In this document: positions 31,571-45,563 of the stretch, piece by piece
How the letters are laid out: the number at the start of each line of letters is the position of its first letter
Position numbering within the stretch: position 1 is the stretch's first letter
NCBI GenBank assembly: GCA_035771175.1
Contig: JAYMFD010001271.1
Location: 1,426,001 to 1,490,000 of the forward strand
DNA: 64,000 nt
Source: Paratinospora sagittata
Taxonomy: Eukaryota; Streptophyta; Magnoliopsida; Ranunculales; Menispermaceae
Direction of reading: 5' to 3'
Notes under the pieces: generated by a model
The model's input: the letters and a program-made list of their open reading frames with translations, nothing else
What the model was told of the DNA's origin: nothing
Database searches by the model: none
Program-made: the position numbers and the translations under genes

Positions 31571-34500
31571 ATATTAATTTTTCCAAAATCGGGCTATCCA
31601 CCACTTTGCCAAAATTTTACAAAAAGGTAATCGCGCACTATCAGTGTTGATAGCACGCTGATAGGCTTGAATAATCAAAAATCAAGTTTTCTGGAAAATT
31701 GCCTACAGCGCGCTATCCCTCGCTATCCCTTTTGATAACTCGCTATAAAGTAGTTACCGTGATCTTCTGATTTTAACTAAAATGGGCAATAGCGTGCTAT
31801 AGGTCTCGGCTGCACGCTACCAGAAAGTCCAAAAAACTCGAGCTCTTTGGTATGTGTATATCGACTTAGAATAGCCCGCTATAAGTCATTAGTGGGCGTG
31901 ATACACAACCCAATTGCATGGTATCCAAGTTTGAGTTAGAAATCTCACATTTTTAACGAGAAAATCGTAACCCCTTTCCCTCGCTCGATTTTTCTATTTC
32001 TTGCACAGTTTTGACGGGGAATCGTAACTGAAATATCCTCCACTAACACATGGATGATGCCCACTCTATCGCACGGCCAAAACAACTTTAGATTAAACAA
32101 TGTTTTGAATTCAAATCATTTCCTACTCTCTTGCTCTTTAACCTGCAATTGCTAATTTAATAAAACACTCATTCTCTAATTTTCAAAGATACAACACACA
32201 CGATTTTTGCAAGTTAGACTGAGCTTTCCAAAGAGTATTTCAAAAGAAGAAAGTCGTGATTCTTGCATTGCCAATAAACGCTTCGACCCGAATCAAAGTT
32301 GGAAACTGTCTTGAAGATAACTTCACTGTTTAACAAGTTATTCATTTTATCCCTTTTGTGCTGAGATTTTAAGAACAATTCATTGTTTTAAACTGTAAGT
32401 ATGTGAAGCGTTCTCAGTAAGAGAACACAACACATCACCTATATTCTTTCTCTTAGACCTACAACTAATCATCAAGAACACATCAAATTATAGCTATCAA
32501 AGTCTACAAAGATCAATCTCTAAGAACGAAGACATATCTTAATGCTAATGCGTTAGTTCAGTCTTAGGTTTGAAGGGTAACCTCTCGATCAATCTCTGCA
32601 CGAAACGTCTTTAAATTGCAAAGTCTTCAATTTCACTTGGATTTAGTATTTGATTTTGACAAAATATTTTTTAAAAGGTTTTAATCATAATTTTCATGAG
32701 TTTTGAATGATTTAAAAGTGTTTTGATTCAATGGAATGGTTCTTAAGTGTTAAAATATTAATTTTTCCAAAATCGGTCTATCCACCACTTTTCCAAAATT
32801 TTACAAAAGGTAATCGCACACTATCAGTGTTGATAGCACGCTGATAGGCTTGAATAATCAAAAATCAATTTTTCTGAAAAGTTGCCTACAGCGCGCTATC
32901 CCTCGCTATCCCTTTTGATAACTCGCTATAAAGTAGTTAGCGTGATCTTTTGATTTTTACTAAAATGGGCAATAGCGTGCTATAGGTCTCGATTGCACGC
33001 TAACAGAAAGTCCGAAAAACTCGAGCTCTTTGGTATCTGTATATCGACTTAGAATAGCCCGCTATAAGTCATTAGTGGGCGTGATACACAACCCAATTGC
33101 ATGGTATCCAAGTTTTTGTTAGAAATCTCACATTTTTAACGAGAAAATCGTAAGCCCTTTCCCTCGCTCGAGTTTTCTATTCCTTGCACAGTTTTGACGG
33201 GGAATCGTAACTGAAATATTCTCCACTAACACAAGGATGATGCCCACTGTATCGCACGACCAAAACAACTTTAGATTAAACAATGTTTTGAATTCAAATC
33301 ATTTCCTACTCTCTTGCTCTTTAACCTGCAATTGCTAATTTAATAAAACAATCATTCTCTAATTTTCAAATATACAACACACACGAATTTTGCAAGTTAG
33401 ACTGAGCTTTCCAAAGAGTATTTCAAAAGAAGAAAGTCGTGATTCTTGCATTGCCAATAAATGCTTCGACCCGTATCAAAGTTGGAAACTGTCTTGAAGA
33501 TAACTTCACTGTTTAACAAGTTCTTCATTTTATCCCTTTTGTGCTGAGATTTTAAGAAGCAATTCATTGTTTTAAACTGTAAGTATGTGAAGCGTTCTCA
33601 GTAAGAGAACACAACACATCACCTATATTCTTTCTCTTAGAGCTACAACTAATCATCAAGAACACATCAAATTATAGCTATCAAAGTCTACAAAGATCAA
33701 GCTCTAAGAACAATGACATATCTCAATGCTAATGCGTTAGTTCAATCTTAGGTGTGTAGGGTAACCTCTCGATCAATCTCAGCACGAAAACTCTCTAAAT
33801 TTCAAAGTCTTCAATTTCAATTGGATTTCGTATTTGATTTTGACAAAATATTTTTCGAAAGGTTTTAATCATAATTTCCATGAGTTTTGAATTATTTAAA
33901 AGTGTTTTGAGTCAATGGAATGGTTCTTAAATGTTAAAATATTAATTTTTCCAAAATCGGGCTATCCGCCACTTTGCCAAAATTTTACAAAAGGTAATCG
34001 CGCACTATCAGTGTTGATAGCACGCTGATAGGCTTGAATAATCAAAAATCAATTTTTCTGGAAAATTGCCTACAGCACGCTATCCCTCGCTATCCCTTTT
34101 GATAATTCGCTATAAAGTAGTTAGCGTGATCTTTTGATTTTTACTAAAATGGGCAATAGCGTGTTATAGGTCTCGATTGCACGCTAACAGAAAGTCCAAA
34201 AAACTCTAGCTCTTTGGTATGTGTATATCGACTTAGAATAGCCCGCTATAAGTCAATAGTGGGCGTGATACACAACCCAATTGCATGGTATCCAAGTTTG
34301 AGTTAGAAATCTCACATTTTTAACGAGAAAATCGTAAGCCTTTTCCCTCGCTCGATTTTTCTATTCCTTGCACAGTTTTGACGGGGAATTGTAACTGAAA
34401 TATTCTCCACTAACACATGGATGATGCACACTGTATTACACAGCCAAAACAACTTTAGATTAAACGATGTTTTGACTTCAAATCATTTCCTACTCTCTTG

Positions 34501-37500
34501 CTCTTTAATCTGCAATTGCTAACTTAATAAAACACTCATTCTCTAATTTTCAAAGATACAACACACACGATTTTTGCAAGTTAGACTGAGCTTTCCAAAG
34601 AGTATTTCAAAAGAAGAAAGTCGTGATTCTTGCATTGCCAATAAATGCTTCGACACGAATCAAAGTTGGAAACTGTCTTGAAGATAACTTCACTGTTTAA
34701 CAAGTTCTTCATTTTATCCCTTTTGTGCTGAGATTTTAAGAAGCAGTTCATTGTTTTAAACTGTAAGTATGTGAAGCGTTCTCAGTAAGAGAACACAACA
34801 CATCACCTATATTCTTTCTTTTAGAGCTACAACTAATCATCAAGAACACATCAAATTATAGCTATGAAAGTCTACAAAGATCAAGCTCTAAGAACGAAGA
34901 CATATCTCAATGCTAATGCATTAGTTCAATCTTAGGTGTGTAGGGTAACCTCTCGATCAATCTCAGCACAAAACGTCTTTAAATTGCAAAGTCTTCAATT
35001 TCACTTGGATTTAGTATTTGATTTTGACAAAATATTGTTTAAAAGGTTTTAATCATAATTTCCATGAGTTTTGAATGATTTAAAAGTGTTTTGATTCAAT
35101 GGAATGGTTCTTAAGTGTTAAAATATTAATTTTTCAAAAATCGGGCTATCCACCACTTTGCCAAAATTTTACAAAAGGTAATCGCCCACTATCAATGTTG
35201 ATAGCACACTGATAGGCTTGAATAATCAAAAATCAATTTTTCTGGAAAATTGCCTACAGCGCGGTATCCCTCGCTATCCCTTTTGATAACTCGCTATAAA
35301 GTAGTTACCGTGATCTTTTGATTTTTACTAAAATGGGCAATAGCGTGTTATAGGTCTCGATTGCACGCTAACAGAAAGTCCGAAAAACTCGAGCTCTTTG
35401 GTATGTGTATATCGACTTAGAATAGCCCGCTCTAAGTCATTAGTGGGCGTGATACACAACCCAACGGCATGGTATCCAAGTTTGAGTTAGAAATCTCACA
35501 TTTTTAACGAGAAAATCGTAAGCCCTTTCCCTCGCTCGATTTTTCTATTCCTTGCACAGTTTTGACGGGGAATCGTAACTGAAATATTCTCCACTAACAC
35601 ATGGATGATGCCCACTGTATCGCACGGCCAAAACAACTTTAGATTAAACAATGTTTTGAATTCAAATCATTTCCTACTCTCTTGCTCTTTAACCTGCAAT
35701 TGCTAATTTAATAAAACACTCATTCTCTAATTTTCAAAGATACAACACACACGATTTTTGCAAGTTAGACTTAGCTTTCCAAAGAGTATTTCAAAAGAAG
35801 AAAGTCGTGATTCTTGCATTGCCAATAAATGCTTCGACACGAATCAAAGTTGGAAACTGTCTTGAAGATAACTTCATTGTTTAACAAGTTCTTCATTTTA
35901 TCCCTTTTGTGCTGAGATTTTAAGAAGCAGTTCATTGTTTGAAACTGTAAGTATGTGAAGCGTTCTCAGGAAGAGAACACAACACATCGCCTATATTCTT
36001 TCTCTTAGAGCTACAACTAATCATCAAGAACACATCAAATTATAGCTATCAAAGTCTACAAAGATCAAGCTCTAAGAACGAAGACATATCTCAATGCTAA
36101 TGCGTTAGTTCAATCTTAGGTGTGTTGGGTAACCTCTCGATCAATCTCAGCACGAAACGTCTTTAAATTGCAAAGTCTTCAATTTCACTTGGATTTAGTA
36201 TTTGATTTTGACAAAATATTGTTTAAAAGGTTTTAATCATAATTTCCATGAGTTTTGAATGATTTAAAAGTGTTTTGATTCAATGGAATGGTTCTTAAGT
36301 GTTAAAATATTAATTTTTCCAAAATCGGGCTATCCACCACTTTGCCAAAATTTTACAAAAGGTAATCGCGCACTATCAGTGTTGATAGCACGCTGATAGG
36401 CTTGAATAATCAAAAATCAATTTTTCTGAAAAATTGCCTACAGCGCGGTATCCCTCGCTATCCCTTTTGATAACTCGCTATAAAGTAGTTACCGTGATCT
36501 TTTGATTTTTACTAAAATGGGCAATAGCGTGTTATAGGTCTCGATTGTACGCTAACAGAAAGTCCGAAAAACTCGAGCTCTTTGGTATGTGTATATCGAC
36601 TTAGAATAGCCCGCTATAAGTCATTAGTGGGCGTGATACACAACCCAACTGCATGGTATCCAAGTTTGAGTTAGAAATCTCACATTTTTAACGAGAAAAT
36701 CGTAAGCCCTTTCCCTCGCTAGATTTTTCTATTCCTTGCACAGTTTTGACGGGGAATCGTAACTGAAATATTCTCCACTAACACATGGACGATGCCCACT
36801 GTATCGCACGGCCAAAACAACTTTAGATTAAACAATGTTTTGAATTCAAATCATTTCCTACTCTCTTGCTCTTTAACCTGCAATTGCTAATTTAATAAAA
36901 CACTCATTCTCTAATTTTCAAAGATACAACACACACGATTTTTGCAAGTTAGACTGAGCTTTCCAAAGAGTATTTCAAAAGAAGAAAGTCGTGATTCTTG
37001 CATTGCCAATAAATGCTTCGACACGAATCAAAGTTGGAACTGTCTTGAAGATAACTTCACTGTTTAACAAGTTCTTCATTTTATCCCTTTTGTGCTGAGA
37101 TTTTAAGAAGTAGTTCATTGTTTTAAACTGTAAGTATGTGAAGCGTTCTCATTAAGAGAACACAACACATCACCTATATTCTTTCTCTTAGAGCTACAAC
37201 TAATCATCAAGAACACATCAAATTATAGCTATCAAAGTCTACAAAGATCAAGCTCTAAGAACGAAGACATATCTCAATGCTAATGCGTTAGTTCAATCTT
37301 AGGTGTGTAGGGTAACGTCTCGATCAATCTCAGCACGAAACGTCTTTAAATTGCAAAGTCTTCAATTTCACTTGGATTTGGTATTTGATTTTGACAAAAT
37401 ATTTTTTAAAAGGTTTTAATCATAATTTCCATGAGTTTTGAATGATTTAAAAGTGTTTTGATTCAATGGAATGGTTCTTAAGTGTTAAAATATTAATTTT

Positions 37501-39250
37501 TCCAAAATCGGGCTATCCACCACTTTGCCAAAATTTTACAAAAGGTACTCGCGCACTATCAGTGTTGATAGCACGCTGATAGGCTTGAATAATCAAAAAT
37601 CAATTTTTCTGGAAAATTGCCTCCAGCGCGGTATCCCTCGCTATCCTTTTTGATAACTCGCTATAAAGTAGTTACCGTGATCTTTTGATTTTTACTAAAA
37701 TGGGCAATAGCGTGTTATAGGTCTCGATTGCACGCTAACAGAAAGTCCGAAAAACTCGAGCTCTTTGGTATGTGTATATCGACTTAGAATAGCCCGCTAT
37801 AAGTCATTAGTGGGCGTGATACACAACCCAACTGCATGGTATCCAAGTTTGAGTTAGAAATCTCACATTTTTAACGAGAAAATCGTAAGCCCTTTCCCTC
37901 GCTCGATTTTTCTATTCCTTGCACAGTTTTGACGGGGAATCGTAACAGAAATATCCTCCACTAACACATGGACGATGCCCACTGTATCGCACGGCCAAAA
38001 CAACTTTAGATTAAACAATGTTTTGAATTCAAATCATTTCCTACTCTCTTGCTCTTTAACCTGCAATTGCTAATTTAATAAAACACTCATTCTCTAATTT
38101 TCAAAGATACAACACACACGATTTTTGCAAGTTAGACTTAGCTTTCCAAAGAGTATTTCAAAAGAAGAAAGTCGTGATTCTTGCATTGCCAATAAATGCT
38201 TCGACACGAATCAAAGTTGGAAACTGTCTTGAAGATAACTTCATTGTTTAACAAGTTCTTCATTTTATCCCTTTTGTGCTGAGATTTTAAGAAGCAGTTC
38301 ATTGTTTGAAACTGTAAGTATGTGAAGCGTTCTCAGTAAGAGAACACAACACATCACCTATATTCTTTCTCTTAGAGCTACAACTAATCATCAAGAACAC
38401 ATCAAATTATAGCTATCAAAGTCTACAAAGATCAAGCTCTAAGAACAAAGACATATCTCAATGCTAATGCGTTAGTTCAATCTTAGGTGTGTTGGGTAAC
38501 CTCTCGATCAATCTCAGCACGAAACGTCTTTAAATTGCAAAGTCTTCAATTTCACTTGGATTTAGTATTTGATTTTGACAAAATATTGTTTAAAAGGTTT
38601 TAATCATAATTTCCATGAGTTTTGAATGATTTAAAAGTGTTTTGATTCAATGGAATGGTTCTTAAGTGTTAAAATATTAATTTTTCCAAAATCGGGCTAT
38701 CCACCACTTTGCCAAAATTTTACAAAACGTAATTGCGCACTATCAGTGTTGATAGCACGCTGATAGGCTTGAATAATCAAAAATCAATTTTTCTGAAAAA
38801 TTGCCTACAGCGCGGTATCCCTCGCTATCCCTTTTGATAACTCGCTATAAAGTAGTTACCGTGATCTTTCGATTTTTACTAAAATGGGCAATAGCGTGTT
38901 ATAGGTCTCGATTGCACGCTAACAGAAAGTCCGAAAAACTCGAGCTCTTTGGTATGTGTATATCGACTTAGAATAGCCCGCTATAAGTCATTAGTGGGCG
39001 TGATACACAACCCAACTGCATGGTATCCAAGTTTGAGTTAGAAATCTCACATTTTTAACGAGAAAATCGTAAGCCCTTTCCCTCGCTAGATTTTTCTATT
39101 CCTTGCACAGTTTTGACGGGGAATCGTAACTGAAATATTCTCCACTAACACATGGATGATGCCCATTGTATCGCACGGCCAAAACAACTTTAGATTAAAC
39201 AATGTTTTGAATTCAAATCATTTCCTACTCTCTTGCTCTTTAACCTGCAA
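31571..39250 (+). repeat. Satellite segmental duplication, copy 2
   Basis: Monomer starts are 32383, 33567, 34751, 35935, 37118 and 38302. The first five match copy 1 at +8286. The unit at 38302 is most like those at 27649 and 35935 (TCTGAAAAATTGCC, CGCTAGATTTTT). Inside the copy, about 31865-32100 departs from copy 1 and instead matches the block near 21215-21450, which looks like a conversion tract. Coding content: none found. Confidence 0.8.
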
Positions 39251-42200
39251 TTGCTAATTCAAAGATGCAACACACACGATTTTTGCAAGTTAGACTGAGC
39301 TTTCGAAAGAGTATTTCAAAAGAAGAAAGTCGTGATTCAAGCATTGCCAATAAATGCTTCGACACGAATCAAAGTTGGAAACTGTCTTGAAGATAACTTC
39401 ACTGTTTAACAAGTTCTTCATTTTATCCCTTTTGTGCTGAGATTTTAAGAAGCAGTTCATTGTTTTAAACTGTAAGTATGTGAAGCGTTCTCAGTAAGAG
39501 AACACAACACATCACCTATATTCTTTCTCTTAGAGCTACAACTAATCATCAAGAACACATCAAATTATAGCTATGAAAGTCTACAAAGATCAAGCTCTAA
39601 GAACGAAGACATATGTCAATGCTAATGCGTTAGTTCAATCTTAGGTGTGTAGGGTAACGTCTCGATCAATCTCAGCACGAAAACTCTCTAAATTACAAAA
39701 TCTTCAATTACAATTGGATTTAGTATTTGATTCTGAAAAAATATTTTTCGAAAGGTTTTAATCATAATTTCCATGAGTTTTGAATGATTTAAAAGTGTTT
39801 TGAGTCAATGGAATGGTTCTTAAGTGTTAAAATATTAATTTTTCCAAAATCGGGCTATCCACCACTTTGCCAAAATTTTTAAAAGGTAATCGTGCACTAT
39901 CAGTGTTGATAGAACGCTGATAGGCTTGAATAATCAAAAATCAATTTTTTTGGAAAATTGACTACAGCGCGCTATCCCTTTTGATAACTCGCTATAAAGT
40001 AGTTACCGTGATCTTTCGATTTTTACTAAAATGGGCAATAGCGTGCTATAGGTCTCGATTGCAAGCTAACAGAAAGTCCGAAAAACTCGAGCTCTTTGGT
40101 ATGTGTATATCGACTTAGAATAGCCCGCTATAAGTCATTAGTGGGCGTGATACACAACCCAATTGCATGGTATCCAAGTTTGAGTTAGAAATCTCACATT
40201 TTTAACGAGAAAATCGTAAGCCCTTTCCCTCGCCCGATTTTTCTATTCCTTGCACAGTTTTGACGGGGAATCGTAATTGAAATATTCTCCACTAACACAT
40301 GGATGATGCCCACTGTATCGCACGGCCAAAACAACTTTAGATTAAACGATGTTTTGAATTCAAATCATTTCCTACTCTCTTGCTCTTTAACCTGCAATTG
40401 CTAATTTAATAAAACACTCATTCTCTAATTTTCAAAGACACAACACACACGATTTTTGCAAGTTAGACTGAGCTTTCCAAAGAGTATTTCAAAAGAAGAA
40501 AGTCGTGATTCTTGCATTGCCAATAAATGCTTCGACCCGAATCAAAGTTGGAAACTGTCTTGAAGATAACTTCATTGTTTAACAAGTTCTTTATTTTATT
40601 CCTTTTGTGCTGAGATTTTAAGAAGCAATTCATTGTTTTAAACTGTAAGTATGTGAAGCAATCTCAGTAAGAGAACACAACACATCACCTATATTCTTTC
40701 TCTTAGAGCTACAACTAATCATCATGAACACATGAAATTATAGCTATCAAAGTCTACAAAGATCAAGCTCTAAGAACGAAGACATATCTCAATGCTAATG
40801 CGTTAGTTCAATCTTAGGTGTGTAGGGTAACCTCTCGATCAATCTCAGCACGAAACGTCTTTAAATCGCAAAGTCTTCAATTTCACTTGGATTTAGTACT
40901 TGATTTTGACAAAATATTTTTTAAAAGGTTTTAATCATAATTTCCATGAGTTTTGAATGATTTAAAAGTGTTTTGAGTTAATGGAATGGTTCTTAAGTGT
41001 TAAAATATTAATTTTTCCAAAATCGAGCTATCCACCACTTTGCCAAAATTTTACAAAAGGTAATCGCGCACTATCAGTGTTGACAGCACGCGGATAGGCT
41101 TGAATGATCAAAAATCAATTTTCCTGGAAAATTGCCTACAGCGCGCTATCCCTCGCTATCCCTTTTGATAACTCGCTATAAAGTAGTTACCGTGATGTTT
41201 CGATTTTTACTAAAATGGGCAATAGCGTGCTATAGTTCTCGATTGCACGCTAACAGAAAGTCCGAAAAACTCGAGCTCTTTGGTATGTGTATATCGACTT
41301 AGAATAGCTCGCTATAAGTCATTAGTGGGCGTGATACAAAACCCAATTGCACAGTATCCAAGTTTTAGTTAGAAATCTCACATTTTTAACGAGAAAATCG
41401 TAAGCCCTTTCCCTCGCTCGATTTCTCTATTCCTTGCACAGTTTTGGCTGGGAATCGTAACTGAAATACTCTCCACTAACACATGGATGATGCCCACTGT
41501 ATCGCACGACCAAAACAACTTTAGATTTAACAATGTTTTAAATTCAAATCATTTCCTACTCTCTTGCTCTTTCACCTGCAATTGCTAATTTAATAAAACA
41601 CCCATTCTCTAATTTTCAAAGATACAACACACACGATTTTTGCAAGTTAGACTGAGCTTTCCAAAGAGTATTTCAAAAGAAGAAAGTCGTGATTCTTGCA
41701 TTGCCAATAAATGCTTCGACCCGAATCAAAGTTGGAAACTGTCTTGAAGATAACTTCACTGTTTAACAAGTTCTTCATTTTATCCCTTTTGTGCTGAGAT
41801 TTTAAGAAGCAATTCATTGTCTTAAACTGTAAGTATGTGAAGCGTTCTCAGTAAGAGAACATAACACATCACCTATATTCTTTCTCTTAGAGCTACAACT
41901 AATCATCAAGAACACATCAAATTATAGCATTCAAAGTCTATAAAGATCAACCCCTAAGATCGAAGACATATCTCAATGCTAACGCGTTAGTTCAATCTTA
42001 GGTGTGTAGGATAACCTCTCGATCAATCTCAGCACGAAACGTCTCTAAATTGCAAAGTCTTCAATTCCAATTGGATTTAGTATTTGATTTTGACAAAATA
42101 TTTTTCGAAAAGTTTTAATCATAATTTCGATGAGTTTTGAATGATTTAAAAGTGTTTTGAGTCAATGGAATGGTTCTTAAGTGTTAAAATATTAATTTTT

Positions 42201-45200
42201 CCAAAATCGGGCTATCCACCACTTTGCCAAAATTTTTAAAAGGTAATCGTGCACTATCAGTGTTGATAGAACGCTGATAGGCTTGAATAATCAAAAATCA
42301 ATTTTTTTGGAAAATTGACTACAGCGCGCTATCCCTTTTGATAACTCGCTATAAAGTAGTTACCGTGATCTTTCGATTTTTACTAAAATGGGCAATAGCG
42401 TGCTATAGGTCTCGATTGCAAGCTAACAGAAAGTCCGAAAAACTCGAGCTCTTTGGTATGTGTATATCGACTTAGAATAGCCCGCTATAAGTCATTAGTG
42501 GGCGTGATACACAACCCAATTGCATGGTATCCAAGTTTGAGTTAGAAATCTCACATTTTTAACGAGAAAATCGTAAGCCCTTTCCCTCGCCCGATTTTTC
42601 TATTCCTTGCACAGTTTTGACGGGGAATCGTAATTGAAATATTCTCCACTAACACATGGATGATGCCCACTGTATCGCACGGCCAAAACAACTTTAGATT
42701 AAACGATGTTTTGAATTCAAATCATTTCCTACTCTCTTGCTCTTTAACCTGCAATTGCTAATTTAATAAAACACTCATTCTCTAATTTTCAAAGACACAA
42801 CACACACGATTTTTGCAAGTTAGACTGAGCTTTCCAAAGAGTATTTCAAAAGAAGAAAGTCGTGATTCTTGCATTGCCAATAAATGCTTCGACCCGAATC
42901 AAAGTTGGAAACTGTCTTGAAGATAACTTCATTGTTTAACAAGTTCTTTATTTTATTCCTTTTGTGCTGAGATTTTAAGAAGCAATTCATTTTTTTAAAC
43001 TGTAAGTATGTGAAGCAATCTCAGTAAGAGAACACAACACATCACCTATATTCTTTCTCTTAGAGCTACAACTAATCATCATGAACACATGAAATTATAG
43101 CTATCAAAGTCTACAAAGATCAAGCTCTAAGAACGAAGACATATCTCAATGCTAATGCGTTAGTTCAATCTTAGGTGTGTAGGGTAACCTCTCGATCAAT
43201 CTCAGCACGAAACGTCTTTAAATCGCAAAGTCTTCAATTTCACTTGGATTTAGTATTTGATTTTGACAAAATATTTTTTGAAAGGTTTTAATCATAATTT
43301 CCATGAGTTTTGAATGATTTAAAAGTGTTTTGAGTCAATGGAATGGTTCTTAAGTGTTAAAATATTAATTTTTCCAAAATCGGGCTATCCACCACTTTGC
43401 CAAAATTTTACAAAAGGTAATCGCGCACTATCAGTGTTGATAGCACGCTGATAGGCTTAAATAATCAAAAATCAATTTTTCTGGAAAATTGCCTACAGCG
43501 CGCTATCCCTCGCTATCCCTTTTGATAACTCGCAATAATTTAGTTACCGTGATCTTTCAATTTTTACTAAAATGGGCAATAGCGTGCTATAGGTCTTGAT
43601 TGCACGCTAACAGAAAGTCTGAAAAACTCGAGCTCTTTGGTATGTGTATATCGATTTAGAATGGCCCGCTATAAGTCATTAGTGGGCGTGATACACAACC
43701 CAATTGCATGGTATCCAAGTTTGAGTTAGAAATCTCACATTTTTAACGAGAAAATCGTAAGCCCTTTCCCTCGCTCGATTTTTCTATTCCTTGCACAGTT
43801 TTCACGGGGAATCGTAACTGAAATATTCTCCACTAACACATAGATGATGCCCACTGTATCGCAAGACCAAAACAACTTTAGATTAAACGATGTTTTGAAT
43901 TCAAATCATTTCCTACTCTCTTGCTCTTTACTCCGCAATTGCTAATTTAATAAAACACTCATTCTCTAATTTTCAAAGATACAACACACACGATTTTTGT
44001 AAGTTAGACTGAGCTTTCCAAAGAGTATTTCAAAGGAACAAAGTCGTGATTCTTGCATTGCCAATAAATGCTTCGACCCGAATCAAAGTTGGAAACTGTC
44101 TTGAAGATAACTTCATTGTTTAACAAGTTCTTCATTTTATCCCTTTTGTGCTGAGATTTTAAGAAGCAATTCATTGTTTTAAACTGTAAGTATGTGAAGC
44201 GTTCTCAGTAAGAGAACACAACACATCACCTATATTCTTTCTCTTAGAGCTACAACTAATCATCAAGAACACATCAAATTATAGCTATCAAAGTCTACAA
44301 AGATCAAGCTCTAAGAACGAAGACATATCTCAATGCTAATGCGTTAGTTCAATCTTAGGTGTGTTGGGTAACCTCTCGATCAATCTCAGCACGAAACGTC
44401 TTTAAATCGCAAAGTCTTCAATTTCATTTGGATTTAGTATTTGATTTTGACAAAATATTTTTTGAAAGGTTTTAATCATAATTTCCATGAGTTTTGAATG
44501 ATTTAAAAGTGTTTTGAGTCAATGGAATGGTTCTTAAGTGTAAAAATATTAATTTTTCCAAAATCGGGCTATCCACCACTTTGCCAAAATTTTACAAAAG
44601 GTAATCGCGCACTATCAGTTTTGATAGCACGCTGATAGGCTTGAATACTTAAAAATCAATTTTTTTGGAAAATTGCCTACAGCGCGCTATCCCTCGCTAT
44701 CCCTTTTGATAACTCGCAATAAATTAGTTACCGTGATCTTTCAATTTTTACTAAATTGGGCAATAGCATGCTATAGGTCTCGATTGCACGCTAACAGAAA
44801 GTCCGAAAAACTCGAGCTCTTTGGTATGTGTATATCGACTTAGAATAGCCCGCTATAAGTCATTAGTGGGCGTGATACACAACCCAATTGCATGGTATCG
44901 AAGTTTGAGTTAGAAATCTCACATTTTTAACGAGAAAATCGTAAGCCCTTTCCCTCGCTCGATTTTTCTATTCCTTGCACAGTTTTGACGGGGAATCGTA
45001 ACTGAAATATTCTCCACTAACACATGGACGATGCCCACTGTATCGCACGGCCAAAACAACTTTAGATTAAATAATGTTTTGAATTCAAATCATTTCCTAC
45101 TCTCTTGCTTTTTAACCCGCAATTGCTAATTTAATAAAACACTCATTCTCTAATTTTCAAAGATACAATACACACGATTTTTGCAAGTTAGACTGAGCTT

Positions 45201-45563
45201 TCCAAAGAGTATTTCAAAAGAAGAAAGTCGTGATTCTTGCATTGCCAATAAATGCTTCGACCCGAATCAAAGTTGGAAACTGTCTTGAAGATAACCTCAT
45301 TGTTTAACAAGTTCTTCATTTTATCCCTTTTGTGCTGAGATTTTAAGAAGCAATTCATCGTTTTAAACTGTAAGTATGTGCAGCAATCTCAGTAAGAGAA
45401 CACAACAGATCACCTATATTCTTTCTCTTAGAGCTACAACTAATCATCAAGAACACATCAAATTATAGCTATCAAAGTCTACAAAGATCAAGCTCTAAGA
45501 ACGAAGACATATCTCAATGCTAATGCGTTAGTTCAATCTTACGTGTGTAGGGCAACCTCTCGA
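39251..45563 (+). repeat. Satellite array, 1184/1173-bp monomers with a two-monomer duplication
   Basis: Monomer starts are 39460, 40633, 41817, 42990, 44174 and 45358. The units at 39460 and 41817 share AATTTTTAAAAGGTAATCGTGC and GATAGAACGCTGATAGG, and the following units share GAAGCAATCTCAG and CATGAACACATGAAATT, all 2357 bp apart, so a dimer (1173 + 1184) has been duplicated. The preceding unit (38302-39459) is short because 26 bp are missing near 39260, between two CTAATT repeats. The block ends where the family changes. No gene is supportable. Confidence 0.9.
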
